59,679 nt of DNA from Azospirillum sp. TSH64 (lineage in GTDB: Bacteria > Pseudomonadota > Alphaproteobacteria > Azospirillales > Azospirillaceae), in the NCBI RefSeq assembly GCF_003116035.1, contig NZ_LGQW01000015.1, forward strand, positions 4,905,762 through 4,965,440. Direction: 5' to 3'. Of this stretch, positions 8,357 through 16,812 are shown in pieces (position 1 is the stretch's first letter; the number at the start of each line of letters is the position of its first letter). The notes beneath the pieces are model-generated. The model had not been told where the DNA came from and did not search any database. It worked only from the letters and a program-made list of their open reading frames with translations. The translations under genes were made by a program, and so were the position numbers.

Positions 8357-9634
8357 TCAGTGGAACATGTGCAGCGGGGCGGTGACGATCTCCGGCACGG
8401 CGATCAGCAGGCCCACCAGCACGATGTAGGTGAGAAGGAAGGGCCAGATGCCCTTGGTGGCGCTTTCCAGCGAGATGCGGGCGACGCCGCACACCACGTT
8501 CAGCACCGTGCAGACCGGCGGATGGATCAGGCCCAGCGTGCCGATCAGGACGAACATCACGCCGAAATAGGTCGGGTCGATGCCGGCCTTGATCGCCAGC
8601 GGGGTCAGCACCGGACCCAGCACCAGGATGGTCGGGGTCAGGTCCATCACCGTGCCGACGGCCAGCAGCAGGACGGCGATGGCCAGCATCAGCATCTTGG
8701 GATGGCCCATCAGCGGGGCCAGCAGCTCGGTCATCTGCTGCGGCAGGTCGGCCAGCGTCACCATGTAGGACGACACCAGGGCGGCGGCGCACAGGAACAT
8801 GACGGTGCTGGTGGTGCGCGCCGCCTGGACCAGCAGCGGCACCAGCTGCGGCAGCGTCACCTGACGGTAGACGAACAGCGCCACGAATAGCGAATAGACG
8901 GCGGCAACCACCGCGGCCTCGGTCGGCGTGAAGATGCCGCCGCGCAAGCCACCGATGATGATGACCGGCAGGGCCAGCGCCCAGACGCCGTCGCCCAGCG
9001 CCTTCAGCCGTTCCCGCCCGCTGGCCTTCGGCTGCAGCTTCACCGTCATGTCGCGGACGACGAACATCCAGGCGCCGATCAGCCCCAGCCCCATCAGCAG
9101 GCCGGGCACGATGCCGGCCATGAACAGCGAGCTGATCGAGGTGTTGGTGGTCACGCCGAAGATGATGAAGGGCATGCTGGGCGGGATGATCGGGGCGATG
9201 ATGCCGCCCGACGCGATCAGCCCGGCGGAGCGCGGCACCGGATAGCCGTGGTCGCGCATCATCGGGATCAGCAGCGTCGCCAGGGCGGCGGTGTCGGCGA
9301 TGGCCGAGCCGGACAGGCTGGCCAGCATCACCGAGGCGCCGATGGTCACGAAGCCCAGGCCGCCCTTGATGTGGCCGACCAGGCTGACCGCCAGGTTGAT
9401 GATGCGCTGGGAGATGCCGCCGGCGTTCATCAGCTCGCCGGCCAGGATGAAGAAGGGCACCGCCATCAGCGGGTAGTTGTCGGCGCCGCTCAGCATGTTC
9501 TGGGCGACCAGCTGGGCGTCGAAGAAGTCGAGGTGGACCATCAGCGCGACGCCGGTCAGCATCAGCGCGAAGGCGATGGGCATGCCGAGCAGCATGAAGC
9601 CGAACAGCGAGCCCAGGAAAATGGTGAGCGTCAT
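8357..9634 (-). CDS. dctM: TRAP transporter large permease (DctM family)
   Basis: A 425-residue polytopic membrane protein of the DctM family, the subunit that carries solute with Na+ across the inner membrane. About 12 hydrophobic segments are visible, with family motifs VPFFILAGELMNAGGIS, SLSGSAIADTAAL and GGIIAPIIPPSMPFIIFG. Length is normal. It lies between the small permease and the binding protein in the standard TRAP set, with 40 bases to dctQ and 79 bases to dctP. The 79-base spacer is rich in TTGGTTTT repeats but shows no clear regulatory structure. Confidence 0.95.
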   Translation of the reverse strand: MTLTIFLGSLFGFMLLGMPIAFALMLTGVALMVHLDFFDAQLVAQNMLSGADNYPLMAVPFFILAGELMNAGGISQRIINLAVSLVGHIKGGLGFVTIGASVMLASLSGSAIADTAALATLLIPMMRDHGYPVPRSAGLIASGGIIAPIIPPSMPFIIFGVTTNTSISSLFMAGIVPGLLMGLGLIGAWMFVVRDMTVKLQPKASGRERLKALGDGVWALALPVIIIGGLRGGIFTPTEAAVVAAVYSLFVALFVYRQVTLPQLVPLLVQAARTTSTVMFLCAAALVSSYMVTLADLPQQMTELLAPLMGHPKMLMLAIAVLLLAVGTVMDLTPTILVLGPVLTPLAIKAGIDPTYFGVMFVLIGTLGLIHPPVCTVLNVVCGVARISLESATKGIWPFLLTYIVLVGLLIAVPEIVTAPLHMFH

Positions 9635-9674
9635 GGCGGCGTCTCCGTCCGCAAAGGGTCTTCTGGGCTGGGCT

Positions 9675-10268
9675 TCAGCGCTTGGCGACGGCCGGGCCGG
9701 CGGCGCTGCCGGGATGGCCGCCGGGTGCCGGCGGCGCGACCGCCGGGCCGTGCGAGTCCGGATGGTCCATCATCGTGTCGGGGTCGCCGGGGATGCGGGC
9801 GCCGGGTTGGTTGGTGACGATCCGCCACAGGTTCGCCAGCACGATCAGCGCCATGGCGATGGCCGGGAAGAAGCCGGCCGCGGCATAGAAGGCCATCGGG
9901 AAGCGCAGGACGGTGGAGAAGGTCTCCATGCCGATCAGCAGCTGGATCCAGCTGCCCTGCACGAACAGGTAGAGCGCGTACAGCATCATCAGGTGCGCGA
10001 TCACGGCACAGGCGCGGCGCACCTTGAAGGGCAGGCGGGCCTGCAGGATCTCCAGCCCCAGATGCCGCTGGTGGCGCAGCGCCACGGTGGCGCCCAGGAA
10101 CACCAGCCAGACGAACATCAGCCGCGCGATCTCCTCCGCCGCCACGAGGCCGCTGTTGAAGATGTAGCGCAGCACGACGTTGCCGAAGACGAGACCGACC
10201 ATGACCGCCAGCATCGCCGCCATGATCCATTCGGTGATCCGCTCCAGCAGATCCGCAACGCTCTTCAT
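9675..10268 (-). CDS. dctQ: TRAP transporter small permease (DctQ family)
   Basis: A 197-residue four-helix membrane protein that pairs with DctM. Helices are visible at about 15-35, 48-65, 90-110 and 130-152. The loop with the family-typical pattern LVFLGATVALRHQRHLGLEIL is present. The C-terminal roughly 40 residues are a hydrophilic Pro/Gly/His-rich tail (PDTMMDHPDSHGPAVAPPAPG) that is longer than usual. The ATG overlaps the gluconokinase stop as ATGA, indicating coupled translation. Confidence 0.92.
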   Translation of the reverse strand: MKSVADLLERITEWIMAAMLAVMVGLVFGNVVLRYIFNSGLVAAEEIARLMFVWLVFLGATVALRHQRHLGLEILQARLPFKVRRACAVIAHLMMLYALYLFVQGSWIQLLIGMETFSTVLRFPMAFYAAAGFFPAIAMALIVLANLWRIVTNQPGARIPGDPDTMMDHPDSHGPAVAPPAPGGHPGSAAGPAVAKR

Positions 10269-10927
10269 GCGTTCCTCCCAGCGGCTGCGCCGCTCTGATT
10301 CCCAGCGGCTGAGCCGCTTTGATTCTCAGCGGCTGCGCCGCCTTGGTTCGATGTCCCGCCGATGCCGGTCAGGCGGGCATAGGCATCGGCGACGATGGCC
10401 TCGGCCGGCAGCGTCACCTCATAGGACAGCACGGCTTCGTCGGCTGTCGGCATCTCCAGGTCGGCGAACTGGCTGTCGACCAGGGCGGTGGGCATGAAAT
10501 GGGCGGTGCGCGCGCCCATGCGGGACGCAATCAGCGTCTTGTCGCCGTGCAGGTGCAGGAAGACCACCCGCTCGCAGTCGCCGCGCAGCCGGTCGCGGTA
10601 GCGCCGCTTCAGCGCCGAACAGGCGACGACCAGCCCGCGCTCCGCGCCATGCGCCTCGGCGATGAAGCCGGCCAGCGTGCCCAGCCAGCCGTCGCGGTCG
10701 GCGTCGGTCAGCGGGATGCCGGCCGACATCTTCTCGATGTTGGCGGGCGGGTGGTGGGCGTCGCCCTCGATGAACGCGTCGCCCAGCTTCGTGGCGAGGC
10801 TCTGGCCAACGCTGGACTTGCCGCAGCCGGCGACCCCCATCACCACGACGATCGGCGGCGCACCGCCCAACAGCTCGGGGGGAATGGTGTTCAGGCCGGG
10901 GGACGGCGCGATGGGGGGACCGTTCAT
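10265..10927 (-). CDS. gntK: gluconokinase with a repeat-derived C-terminal tail
   Basis: A 220-residue P-loop kinase that would phosphorylate gluconate to 6-phosphogluconate, feeding the Entner-Doudoroff or pentose phosphate route. The P-loop GVAGCGKSS lies near residues 31-39, followed by EGDAHHPPANIEKMSAGIPL, ACSALKRRYRDRLR and FLHLHGDKTLIASRM, all typical of GntK. The conserved enzyme ends near residue 190. The last roughly 25 residues are a Gly/Ala/Asn/Gln/Ser tail encoded by three 24-bp repeats. It heads the TRAP operon and is divergent from a LacI-type regulator with paired operators, so gluconate-dependent derepression is likely. Confidence 0.94.
   Translation of the reverse strand: MNGPPIAPSPGLNTIPPELLGGAPPIVVVMGVAGCGKSSVGQSLATKLGDAFIEGDAHHPPANIEKMSAGIPLTDADRDGWLGTLAGFIAEAHGAERGLVVACSALKRRYRDRLRGDCERVVFLHLHGDKTLIASRMGARTAHFMPTALVDSQFADLEMPTADEAVLSYEVTLPAEAIVADAYARLTGIGGTSNQGGAAAENQSGSAAGNQSGAAAGRNA
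10277..10348. repeat. three tandem 24-bp repeats inside the 3' end of gntK
   Basis: Three adjacent units at 10277, 10301 and 10325, each containing the dyad AGCGGCTGNGCCGCT or a close variant followed by a CTTTGATT-like tail. Because 24 is a multiple of three, the array reads in frame as an eight-residue repeat (NQSGAAAG and variants) at the end of gluconokinase. Confidence 0.9.
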
Positions 10928-11007
10928 GAGGCTCGTGTTCCCGAAGACCGGTGCGGCACCGCCCCCCTTGACCGGGATCGCGGCGGCCCTCGCACCGACA
11001 TAGTGAT

Positions 11008-11019
11008 GTTAGCGCTATC
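11008..11019. promoter_or_regulatory. putative LacI-family operator, gntK-proximal
   Basis: GTTAGCGCTATC is centred on the LacI-family core AGCGCT, 81 bases upstream of the gntK ATG. It matches the second site at 11095 in 9 of 10 central positions. Both lie in the 371-base gap between gntK and the LacI-type regulator, which holds no gene. Confidence 0.7.
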
Positions 11020-11094
11020 ATTACCGGGTCAAAACGACGCTGCCAGCCTGCCGGCCGGAAATCGCGGGTGACGCCGGGATGAGGTGGCGATACT

Positions 11095-11106
11095 GTTAGC
11101 GCTAAC
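11095..11106. promoter_or_regulatory. putative LacI-family operator, perfect palindrome
   Basis: GTTAGCGCTAAC is a perfect 12-bp palindrome with the central CpG-containing core bound by LacI/GntR-type dimers. It lies 87 bases from the first site, about eight helical turns, so one tetramer or two dimers could loop the DNA. It is nearer the regulator gene (about 190 bases from its start). Confidence 0.75.
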
Positions 11107-11298
11107 CTTGACGGCCGTAAAGAGTTTTGTTTGAGTTGCGGACAAACTGATCGGGGATGGCCGCGGGTTGCAGGTTGAGCCCCCGGATGGGATGTCTGCG
11201 CATGGACCGCGGCCATTGCCGAGTATGATACACACCGGTGACCAGCGAGCCCGCGCGACCTTCCGTCGCGCCGGCCGGAAACGGAAGGACGAAGCCCT

Positions 11299-12363
11299 GT
11301 GACGACCCGTGGCGGCGATGGGACGGCAACCCCGGCGGTCAAGACGCGCAAGCCGCGCTCCTCGCGCACCGGCCGCGCGACGATGGCGGACGTGGCGGAG
11401 CGGGTGGGCATCAGCGCCATCACCGTGTCGCGTGCCTTCAAGCGTCCCGAGCTGGTGATGCCGGAGCTGCGCCAGCGCATCCTCGACACCGCGCAGTCGA
11501 TGGGCTACGTGCCGAATCAGGCCGCCAGCGCGCTGGCCTCGGCGCGGTCGATGACGGTGGCGGTGCTGATCCCGTCGATGACCAACATGGTCTTCGTCGA
11601 GACGCTCGCCGGCATCCACGACATGCTGCTGCCGCGCGGCTACCGCGCCCTGATCGGCGTCACCCACTATTCGCCGGAGGAGGAGGAGCGACTGATCCGC
11701 ACCTATCTCCAGTTCCAGCCCGACGGCATCCTGCTGACCGGCACCGATCACACCGCGGTCGCCCGCACCTACCTGTCGGCGCTCGCCAGCCCGACCGTCC
11801 ACATGATGGAGCTGCTGGACGACCCCGACAGCCTCAGCGTCGGCTGTTCGCAGGAGGAGGGCGGCCGGCTGATGACCACCCATCTGCTGGAACGCGGCTA
11901 CCGCCGCATCGGCTTCGTCGCCGTGCAGCTCGACCCGCGCACGCTGGCCCGCCTCGACGGCTACCGCCACGCGCTGGAGGAGGCCGGTCTGTATGACGAA
12001 AGCCGCGTCTGGCGGCTGCCCGACCCGTCCTCCATCCATCTGGGTGCTGCGATGATCGACCGGCTGATGGCGGAGAACACCGACTGCGACGCCGTCTTCT
12101 TCTGCAACGACGATCTGGCGCAGGGCGCTTTGTTCCAGTGCCAGCGCCGCGGCATCCGCGTGCCCGACCAGCTTGCCGTCGCCGGCTTCAACGATCTGCC
12201 GGCCTCGGCCTGGACCACGCCGACCCTGACCACCGTCGCCACGCCGCGCTACGCCATCGGCCGCCACGCCGCCGCCATGCTGCTCGACCTGATGGACGGC
12301 AAGGAGCCGCCGCAGCGGCGGCTCGACCTCGGCCTGACCTTCATCGCGCGGGAAAGCACGTGA
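11299..12363 (+). CDS. gntR: LacI-family transcriptional regulator, probable gluconate repressor
   Basis: A 354-residue LacI/GalR-family repressor. After a basic N-terminal arm, the helix-turn-helix is MADVAERVGISAITVSRAFK with the hinge LASARS, followed by a periplasmic-binding-protein-like effector domain (VAVLIPSMTNMVFVETLAGI to the C-terminus). It resembles GntR repressors in length and arrangement. The GTG at 11299 is used; an ATG at 11383 would delete the basic arm and start directly at the HTH. It is divergent from gntK with two matching operators between them, so it likely represses the gluconokinase-TRAP operon until gluconate or 6-phosphogluconate is present. Confidence 0.88.
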   Translation: MTTRGGDGTATPAVKTRKPRSSRTGRATMADVAERVGISAITVSRAFKRPELVMPELRQRILDTAQSMGYVPNQAASALASARSMTVAVLIPSMTNMVFVETLAGIHDMLLPRGYRALIGVTHYSPEEEERLIRTYLQFQPDGILLTGTDHTAVARTYLSALASPTVHMMELLDDPDSLSVGCSQEEGGRLMTTHLLERGYRRIGFVAVQLDPRTLARLDGYRHALEEAGLYDESRVWRLPDPSSIHLGAAMIDRLMAENTDCDAVFFCNDDLAQGALFQCQRRGIRVPDQLAVAGFNDLPASAWTTPTLTTVATPRYAIGRHAAAMLLDLMDGKEPPQRRLDLGLTFIAREST

Positions 12364-12482
12364 GGGAGCACAGCCCCTCCGCCCCGCCAATGATCCGGAT
12401 CAACCGCAGGGCGTGAGGTGCGGCATGGCTGCCGCGCAGGCTCGGCGACGCTGGCCTGCCGGGCCGGGCGTAGACTGTGCGC

Positions 12483-13970
12483 ATGCTGACGCTTCGACAT
12501 CTGGCGATAGACACCGTCCGGGAGAACGTCGCCTTCCTCAACCGCCGCTGCACCCGGTACCATGTCGAGGATTTCCTCGGGCTGGGCCGGGTGGAGGTGC
12601 GGAACGACGGCCGCTCCCTGCTGGCGGTGCTGAACGTCGTCGACGACCCCGCCATCGTCGGCCCCGACGAGATCGGCCTGTCCGACCCCGCCTTCGGCCA
12701 GCTCGGGCTGGCGGAGGGTTCCGCCGTCCATCTCGTGCCCCCGACCCCGCCGGAAAGCTTCGAGCTGGTGCGCGCCAAGGTCGGCGGTGCCGCGCTCAGC
12801 GACGAGCAGCTCGCCGCCATCATCCGCGACGTCACCGAGCAGCGCTATTCCAAGATCGAGATCGCCGCCTTCCTGATCGCCTGCGCCAGCTTCATGACGA
12901 CGGCGGAGGTGCTGGGCCTGACCCGCGCCATGATCGCCGCCGGCACGCGGCTGCATTGGGAAGGTCTCGGCACGATTGCCGACAAGCACTGCATCGGCGG
13001 CATTCCCGGCAACCGCACCTCGATGATCGTGGTGCCCATCGTCGCCGCCCACGGCCTGCCGATCCCCAAGACCTCGTCGCGCGCCATCACCTCGCCCGCC
13101 GGCACCGCCGACACCATGGAGGTGCTGGCGAATGTCGACGTGCCGATGGAGCGCATGCAGGCCCTGGTGCGCGAGGCCAAGGGCTGTCTGGTCTGGGGCG
13201 GCCATGTCAGGCTGTCGCCGGCCGACGACATCCTGATCTCGGTCGAACGGCCGCTTGCCATCGACACCCGCGAACAGCTGGTCGCCTCGATCCTGTCGAA
13301 GAAGGTGGCGGCCGGCTCCACCCATCTGCTGATCGACATCCCCGTCGGCCCGAGCGCCAAGATCCGCAACGCCGGCGAGGCGGTGCGCCTGCGCAAGCTG
13401 TTCGAGCATGTCGGCGACCGGTTGGGCCTGACGCTGGAGGTGGCGATCACCGACGGCTCGCAGCCGGTCGGGCGCGGCATCGGCCCGGTGCTGGAGGCGC
13501 GCGACGTGATGGCCGTGCTGCGCAACGATCCCGCCGGTCCCGCCGACCTGAAGGAACGCGCCCTGCTGCTGGCCGGCCGCATCCTGGAATTCGACCCCGC
13601 GGTTCGCGGCGGCAGCGGCACCCGCCGGGCGCGCGAGCTGCTGGCGTCGGGCGCGGCACTCGCCGCCATGGAGCGCATCATCGAGATGCAAGGCCCGCCG
13701 CCCGCCGTGGCGACGCTGGGCTCGCTGGTGGCGGAGGTGGCTTCGCCCGCCGACGGCATCGTCTCGTCGCTCGACTGCTACCGCCTCGCCCGCATCGCCC
13801 GGCTGGCCGGCGCGCCGACCGACAAGGGTGCCGGCATCGACCTGCTGCGCAAGGTGGGCGAGCCGGTGCGCCGTGGCGAGCCGCTCTACCGCATCCACGC
13901 CAGCACCAACGCCGACTTCACCTTCGCCCAGGCCCATGCCGCAGAGAGCAGCGGGGTGGCAGTGGGGTGA
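12483..13970 (+). CDS. AMP phosphorylase / thymidine phosphorylase family enzyme
   Basis: A 495-residue member of the pyrimidine-nucleoside/AMP phosphorylase family. It has the phosphorylase signature SRAITSPAGTADTME and the phosphate/substrate segment KHCIGGIPGNRTSM. It also has an extra N-terminal domain of about 85 residues that bacterial DeoA or Pdp (about 430-440 residues) lack but the archaeal-type AMP phosphorylase (about 500) has. The family reaction would be AMP plus phosphate to adenine plus ribose 1,5-bisphosphate. No ribose-1,5-bisphosphate isomerase or type III RuBisCO lies in the window. The ATG at 12483 has a weak ribosome site; a GTG at 12477 is equally possible. A 20-base gap separates it from the metallo-hydrolase gene. 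Confidence 0.85.
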   Translation: MLTLRHLAIDTVRENVAFLNRRCTRYHVEDFLGLGRVEVRNDGRSLLAVLNVVDDPAIVGPDEIGLSDPAFGQLGLAEGSAVHLVPPTPPESFELVRAKVGGAALSDEQLAAIIRDVTEQRYSKIEIAAFLIACASFMTTAEVLGLTRAMIAAGTRLHWEGLGTIADKHCIGGIPGNRTSMIVVPIVAAHGLPIPKTSSRAITSPAGTADTMEVLANVDVPMERMQALVREAKGCLVWGGHVRLSPADDILISVERPLAIDTREQLVASILSKKVAAGSTHLLIDIPVGPSAKIRNAGEAVRLRKLFEHVGDRLGLTLEVAITDGSQPVGRGIGPVLEARDVMAVLRNDPAGPADLKERALLLAGRILEFDPAVRGGSGTRRARELLASGAALAAMERIIEMQGPPPAVATLGSLVAEVASPADGIVSSLDCYRLARIARLAGAPTDKGAGIDLLRKVGEPVRRGEPLYRIHASTNADFTFAQAHAAESSGVAVG

Positions 13971-13990
13971 GCATCTGAAGGAGCCGACCA

Positions 13991-15586
13991 ATGTCCCTGT
14001 CGCTGACCTTCCATGGCGCCGCCGGAACGGTGACCGGCTCCTGCTGCCGCCTGTCGACGCCCGCGGGCGACGTGCTGATCGATTGCGGCATGTTCCAGGG
14101 CACCAAGACGATCCGGGAACTGAACTACCGCCCCTTCCCCTTCGATCCGGCGGCGATCAAGGCCGTCCTGCTGACCCACGCCCACATCGACCATTCCGGC
14201 CTGCTGCCGAAGCTGACGAAGCTGGGCTTCCGCGGCCGGATTTACGCCACCGGCGGCACGGTCGACCTGCTGGAGTACATGCTGCCCGACAGCGGCTACA
14301 TCCAGGAGGGCGAGGTCGAGCGGCTCAACCGCCGCAACCGCCAGCGCGGCCGTCCGCCGGTCCAGGCGATCTACACCCAGGACGACGCCATCCGCAGCCT
14401 GCGCCGGCTCCGCCGCGTCGAGTACGACCGCTGGACCGACATCCTGCCCGGCCTGCGCGCCCGCTTCTGGCAGGCCGGCCACATCCTGGGCTCCGCCTCC
14501 ATCGAGGTCGAGGCCACTGACGGGACCGGCGACCCCACCCGCATCCTGTTCTCCGGCGATCTAGGCCCTGGCGGCAAGAGCTTCCACGCCGACGCCGACG
14601 GCCCGGAGCGGCCGGACTGGATGGTGCTGGAGACCACCTACGGCGACCGCGAGCGCACCGACCTCGACGAGGCCGGGCGGCAGGCGGTTCTGCGCGCCGA
14701 GGTGTCCACCGCCCTTGCGGCCGGGGGCGTCCTGCTGATCCCGGTCTTCGCGGTGGAGCGCACGCAGGAGCTGCTCTACGACCTCGACCGCCTGTTCGAC
14801 AGCGGCCAGCTGCCGGCGGTGGACGTTTTCCTCGACTCCCCCCTCGCCGACGCGGTGACCGGCGTCTTCCGCCGCCATCTCGACGATCTGGAGACCGACG
14901 GCGACCCCTTCACCCGCGCCAATTTCCACCATGTCCGCGGCGTGCCCGACAGCCAGCGCCTCAACAGCGTCGCCGGTGGCGCCATCGTCATGGCGGCCAG
15001 CGGCATGTGCGACGCCGGCCGCATCCGCCATCACCTGAAGAACCGCCTGTGGCGCCCGCAGGATACCGTGCTGCTGGTCGGCTATCAGGCCCCCGGCACG
15101 CTGGGCCGCCTGTTGCAGGAGGGCACGCCCCGCGTCCGCATCCATGGCGAGGAGATCGCGGTGAAAGCCAGGGTCCGCTCCATCGACGTCTATTCCGGCC
15201 ATGCCGACCGCAGCGCCCTGCTCGACTGGGTGGCGGCCCGCCACGGCGTCGGCCACGGGCTGTTCCTGGTCCATGGCGAGGAGCCCGCCCGCGCCGCCAT
15301 CCGCCAGGCCCTGCTCGACAAGGGCTGGTCGCCGGAACGCATCGCCCAGCCGGCACTGGACGACCGCGTCGATCTCGCCGCCCCGCGCCCGCTCGCCCCG
15401 GCCGACCGCCACCCCCGCCTCGCCCCCGCCGACCTCGCCGCCGGCCTCGACTGGCACAACCACTATGCCGAGGCGCTGCTGGCGCTCCGCCGCACGCTGG
15501 ACGCCGCCCCCGACGATGCGGCGCGCGACCGCATCCTGGCCGGCGTGATGGGCGCGCTCGACACTGGGAAAGGAACCCGGCCATGA
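13991..15586 (+). CDS. MBL-fold beta-CASP metallo-hydrolase with RNA-specificity domain
   Basis: A 531-residue member of the metallo-beta-lactamase beta-CASP group, related to RNA-processing nucleases. The zinc motif THAHIDHSG is at 62-70, with further ligands in WQAGHILGSA and the FSGDLG Asp. The beta-CASP region covers about 220-380, and the C-terminal RMMBL motif is VYSGHADRSALLDWV. The N-terminus LTFHGAAGTVTGSCCRLST is typical. It follows the AMP-phosphorylase-like gene by 20 bases and its stop overlaps the next ATG (ATGA), so it may be co-transcribed with both neighbours. A nuclease role is known for the family but not shown here. Confidence 0.88.
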   Translation: MSLSLTFHGAAGTVTGSCCRLSTPAGDVLIDCGMFQGTKTIRELNYRPFPFDPAAIKAVLLTHAHIDHSGLLPKLTKLGFRGRIYATGGTVDLLEYMLPDSGYIQEGEVERLNRRNRQRGRPPVQAIYTQDDAIRSLRRLRRVEYDRWTDILPGLRARFWQAGHILGSASIEVEATDGTGDPTRILFSGDLGPGGKSFHADADGPERPDWMVLETTYGDRERTDLDEAGRQAVLRAEVSTALAAGGVLLIPVFAVERTQELLYDLDRLFDSGQLPAVDVFLDSPLADAVTGVFRRHLDDLETDGDPFTRANFHHVRGVPDSQRLNSVAGGAIVMAASGMCDAGRIRHHLKNRLWRPQDTVLLVGYQAPGTLGRLLQEGTPRVRIHGEEIAVKARVRSIDVYSGHADRSALLDWVAARHGVGHGLFLVHGEEPARAAIRQALLDKGWSPERIAQPALDDRVDLAAPRPLAPADRHPRLAPADLAAGLDWHNHYAEALLALRRTLDAAPDDAARDRILAGVMGALDTGKGTRP

Positions 15587-16812
15587 CCCTGAAACGTCTC
15601 CTCATCGCCGTGGTTCTGCTGGCGATCCTCGGCGCCGGGGCCGCCTATGGCTGGCGGGCGATGCAGGGCAACCGCCTGCCCGCCGGCTTCGCCTCCGGCA
15701 ATGGCCGGATCGAGGCGAACGAGATCGACATCGCCACCAAATACGCCGCCCGCGTCCTGACCATCCCGGTCGAGGAAGGCGATCTGGTGGAGGCCGGCGC
15801 CGTCATTGCCACGCTCGACACCCGCGACCTCGAAGCGCAGCTCCGCTCCGCCGAGGCCCAGTTGCGCCAGACCCGCAGCAGCCGGGAGGAAGCCGCCGCC
15901 CTGGTCGCCCAGCGCGTCAGCGAGGCCGATTTCGCCGCCAAGGAGATGGAGCGGGCGCTGATCCTGTTCGGCAAGGGCCATGTCGCCGAACAGCGGGTCG
16001 ATCAGGCCCGCAACAGCCGCCGCACCGCCGACGCCGCCCTGGAGGCCGCCAAGAGCCACCTCGCCAGCGCCGAGGAGGCCATCGCCGCCGCGGCCGGCGA
16101 TGTCGACCGGCTGGCCGATCTGGTCGCCGACGGCGTGCTGAAGGCGCCGCGCAAGTCCCGCGTGCTCTACCGCCTGTCCGAACCCGGCGAGGTGCTGGCG
16201 GCCGGCGGCAAGGCGGCGACTCTGCTCGACCTGTCGAACGTGTACATGACCTTCTTCCTGCCGACCGACACGGCCGGCAACCTCGCTCTGGGCGCCGAGG
16301 CCCGCATCCTGCTGGACGCCGTTCCCGACACCGCGATTCCTGCCGCCGTGACCTTCGTCGCCCCGCGCGCCCAGTTCACGCCCAAGCAGGTGGAGACCAA
16401 GTCCGAACGCGACCGCATGATGTTCCGCGTCAAGGCCCGCGTGCCCGAAGCGCTGGTTACCCGCTACATCGAGCGGGTGAAGACCGGCCTGACCGGCATG
16501 GCCTATGTGAAGCTGGACGACAAGGCGGTCTGGCCCGACTGGCTGGAGTCGACCCTGACGCGCGAAGCAACCTCTTCCCCCGGGAATACTCCCTCTCCCC
16601 CCCGGGGAGAGGGTCGGGGTGAGGGGGACGCACCGCGTGACTTCGCCGAAAATCAGTCACCCTCCGCCCCCCAATCCACCCCACGCTCCCCCCTCACCCT
16701 AACCCTCTCCCCACTTTCGGCGGACCGATGGTCCGCCTGTCGCGTCAGCGCAAACGAAGTTTGCGCGAGAGCGGGGGGGAGAGGGGATATTCCCACAGGC
16801 GAAAGATCATGA
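15583..16812 (+). CDS. HlyD-family periplasmic adaptor (YhiI-like) with repeat-derived tail
   Basis: A 409-residue membrane-fusion protein for an ABC exporter. One N-terminal helix (LLIAVVLLAILGAGAAYGW) anchors it. The lipoyl half-motif IPVEEGDLVEAGAVIATLDT, a coiled coil at about 85-165 and a beta-barrel region (VYMTFFLPTD) follow. The natural protein appears to end near WPDWLESTLTRE, residue 329. The remaining 80 residues are translated from a palindromic repeat (PSPPRGEGRGEG and LTLTLSPL are its usual frames). The stop TGA overlaps the next ATG. It forms an export system with the two downstream genes. Confidence 0.88.
   Translation: MTLKRLLIAVVLLAILGAGAAYGWRAMQGNRLPAGFASGNGRIEANEIDIATKYAARVLTIPVEEGDLVEAGAVIATLDTRDLEAQLRSAEAQLRQTRSSREEAAALVAQRVSEADFAAKEMERALILFGKGHVAEQRVDQARNSRRTADAALEAAKSHLASAEEAIAAAAGDVDRLADLVADGVLKAPRKSRVLYRLSEPGEVLAAGGKAATLLDLSNVYMTFFLPTDTAGNLALGAEARILLDAVPDTAIPAAVTFVAPRAQFTPKQVETKSERDRMMFRVKARVPEALVTRYIERVKTGLTGMAYVKLDDKAVWPDWLESTLTREATSSPGNTPSPPRGEGRGEGDAPRDFAENQSPSAPQSTPRSPLTLTLSPLSADRWSACRVSANEVCARAGGRGDIPTGERS
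16582..16794. repeat. palindromic repeat element, copy A, with nested hairpins
   Basis: A 213-bp element whose two ends are imperfect inverted repeats of about 40 bases (CCCTCTCCCCCCCGGGGAGA then GGGTCGGGGTGAGGGGG, and the reverse at the other end). Its right arm is split by about 60 bases holding two 8-bp hairpins (16719-16737, GGCGGACC stem; 16748-16766, GCGCAAAC stem). It lies wholly within the coding frame of the HlyD gene. Confidence 0.88.
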
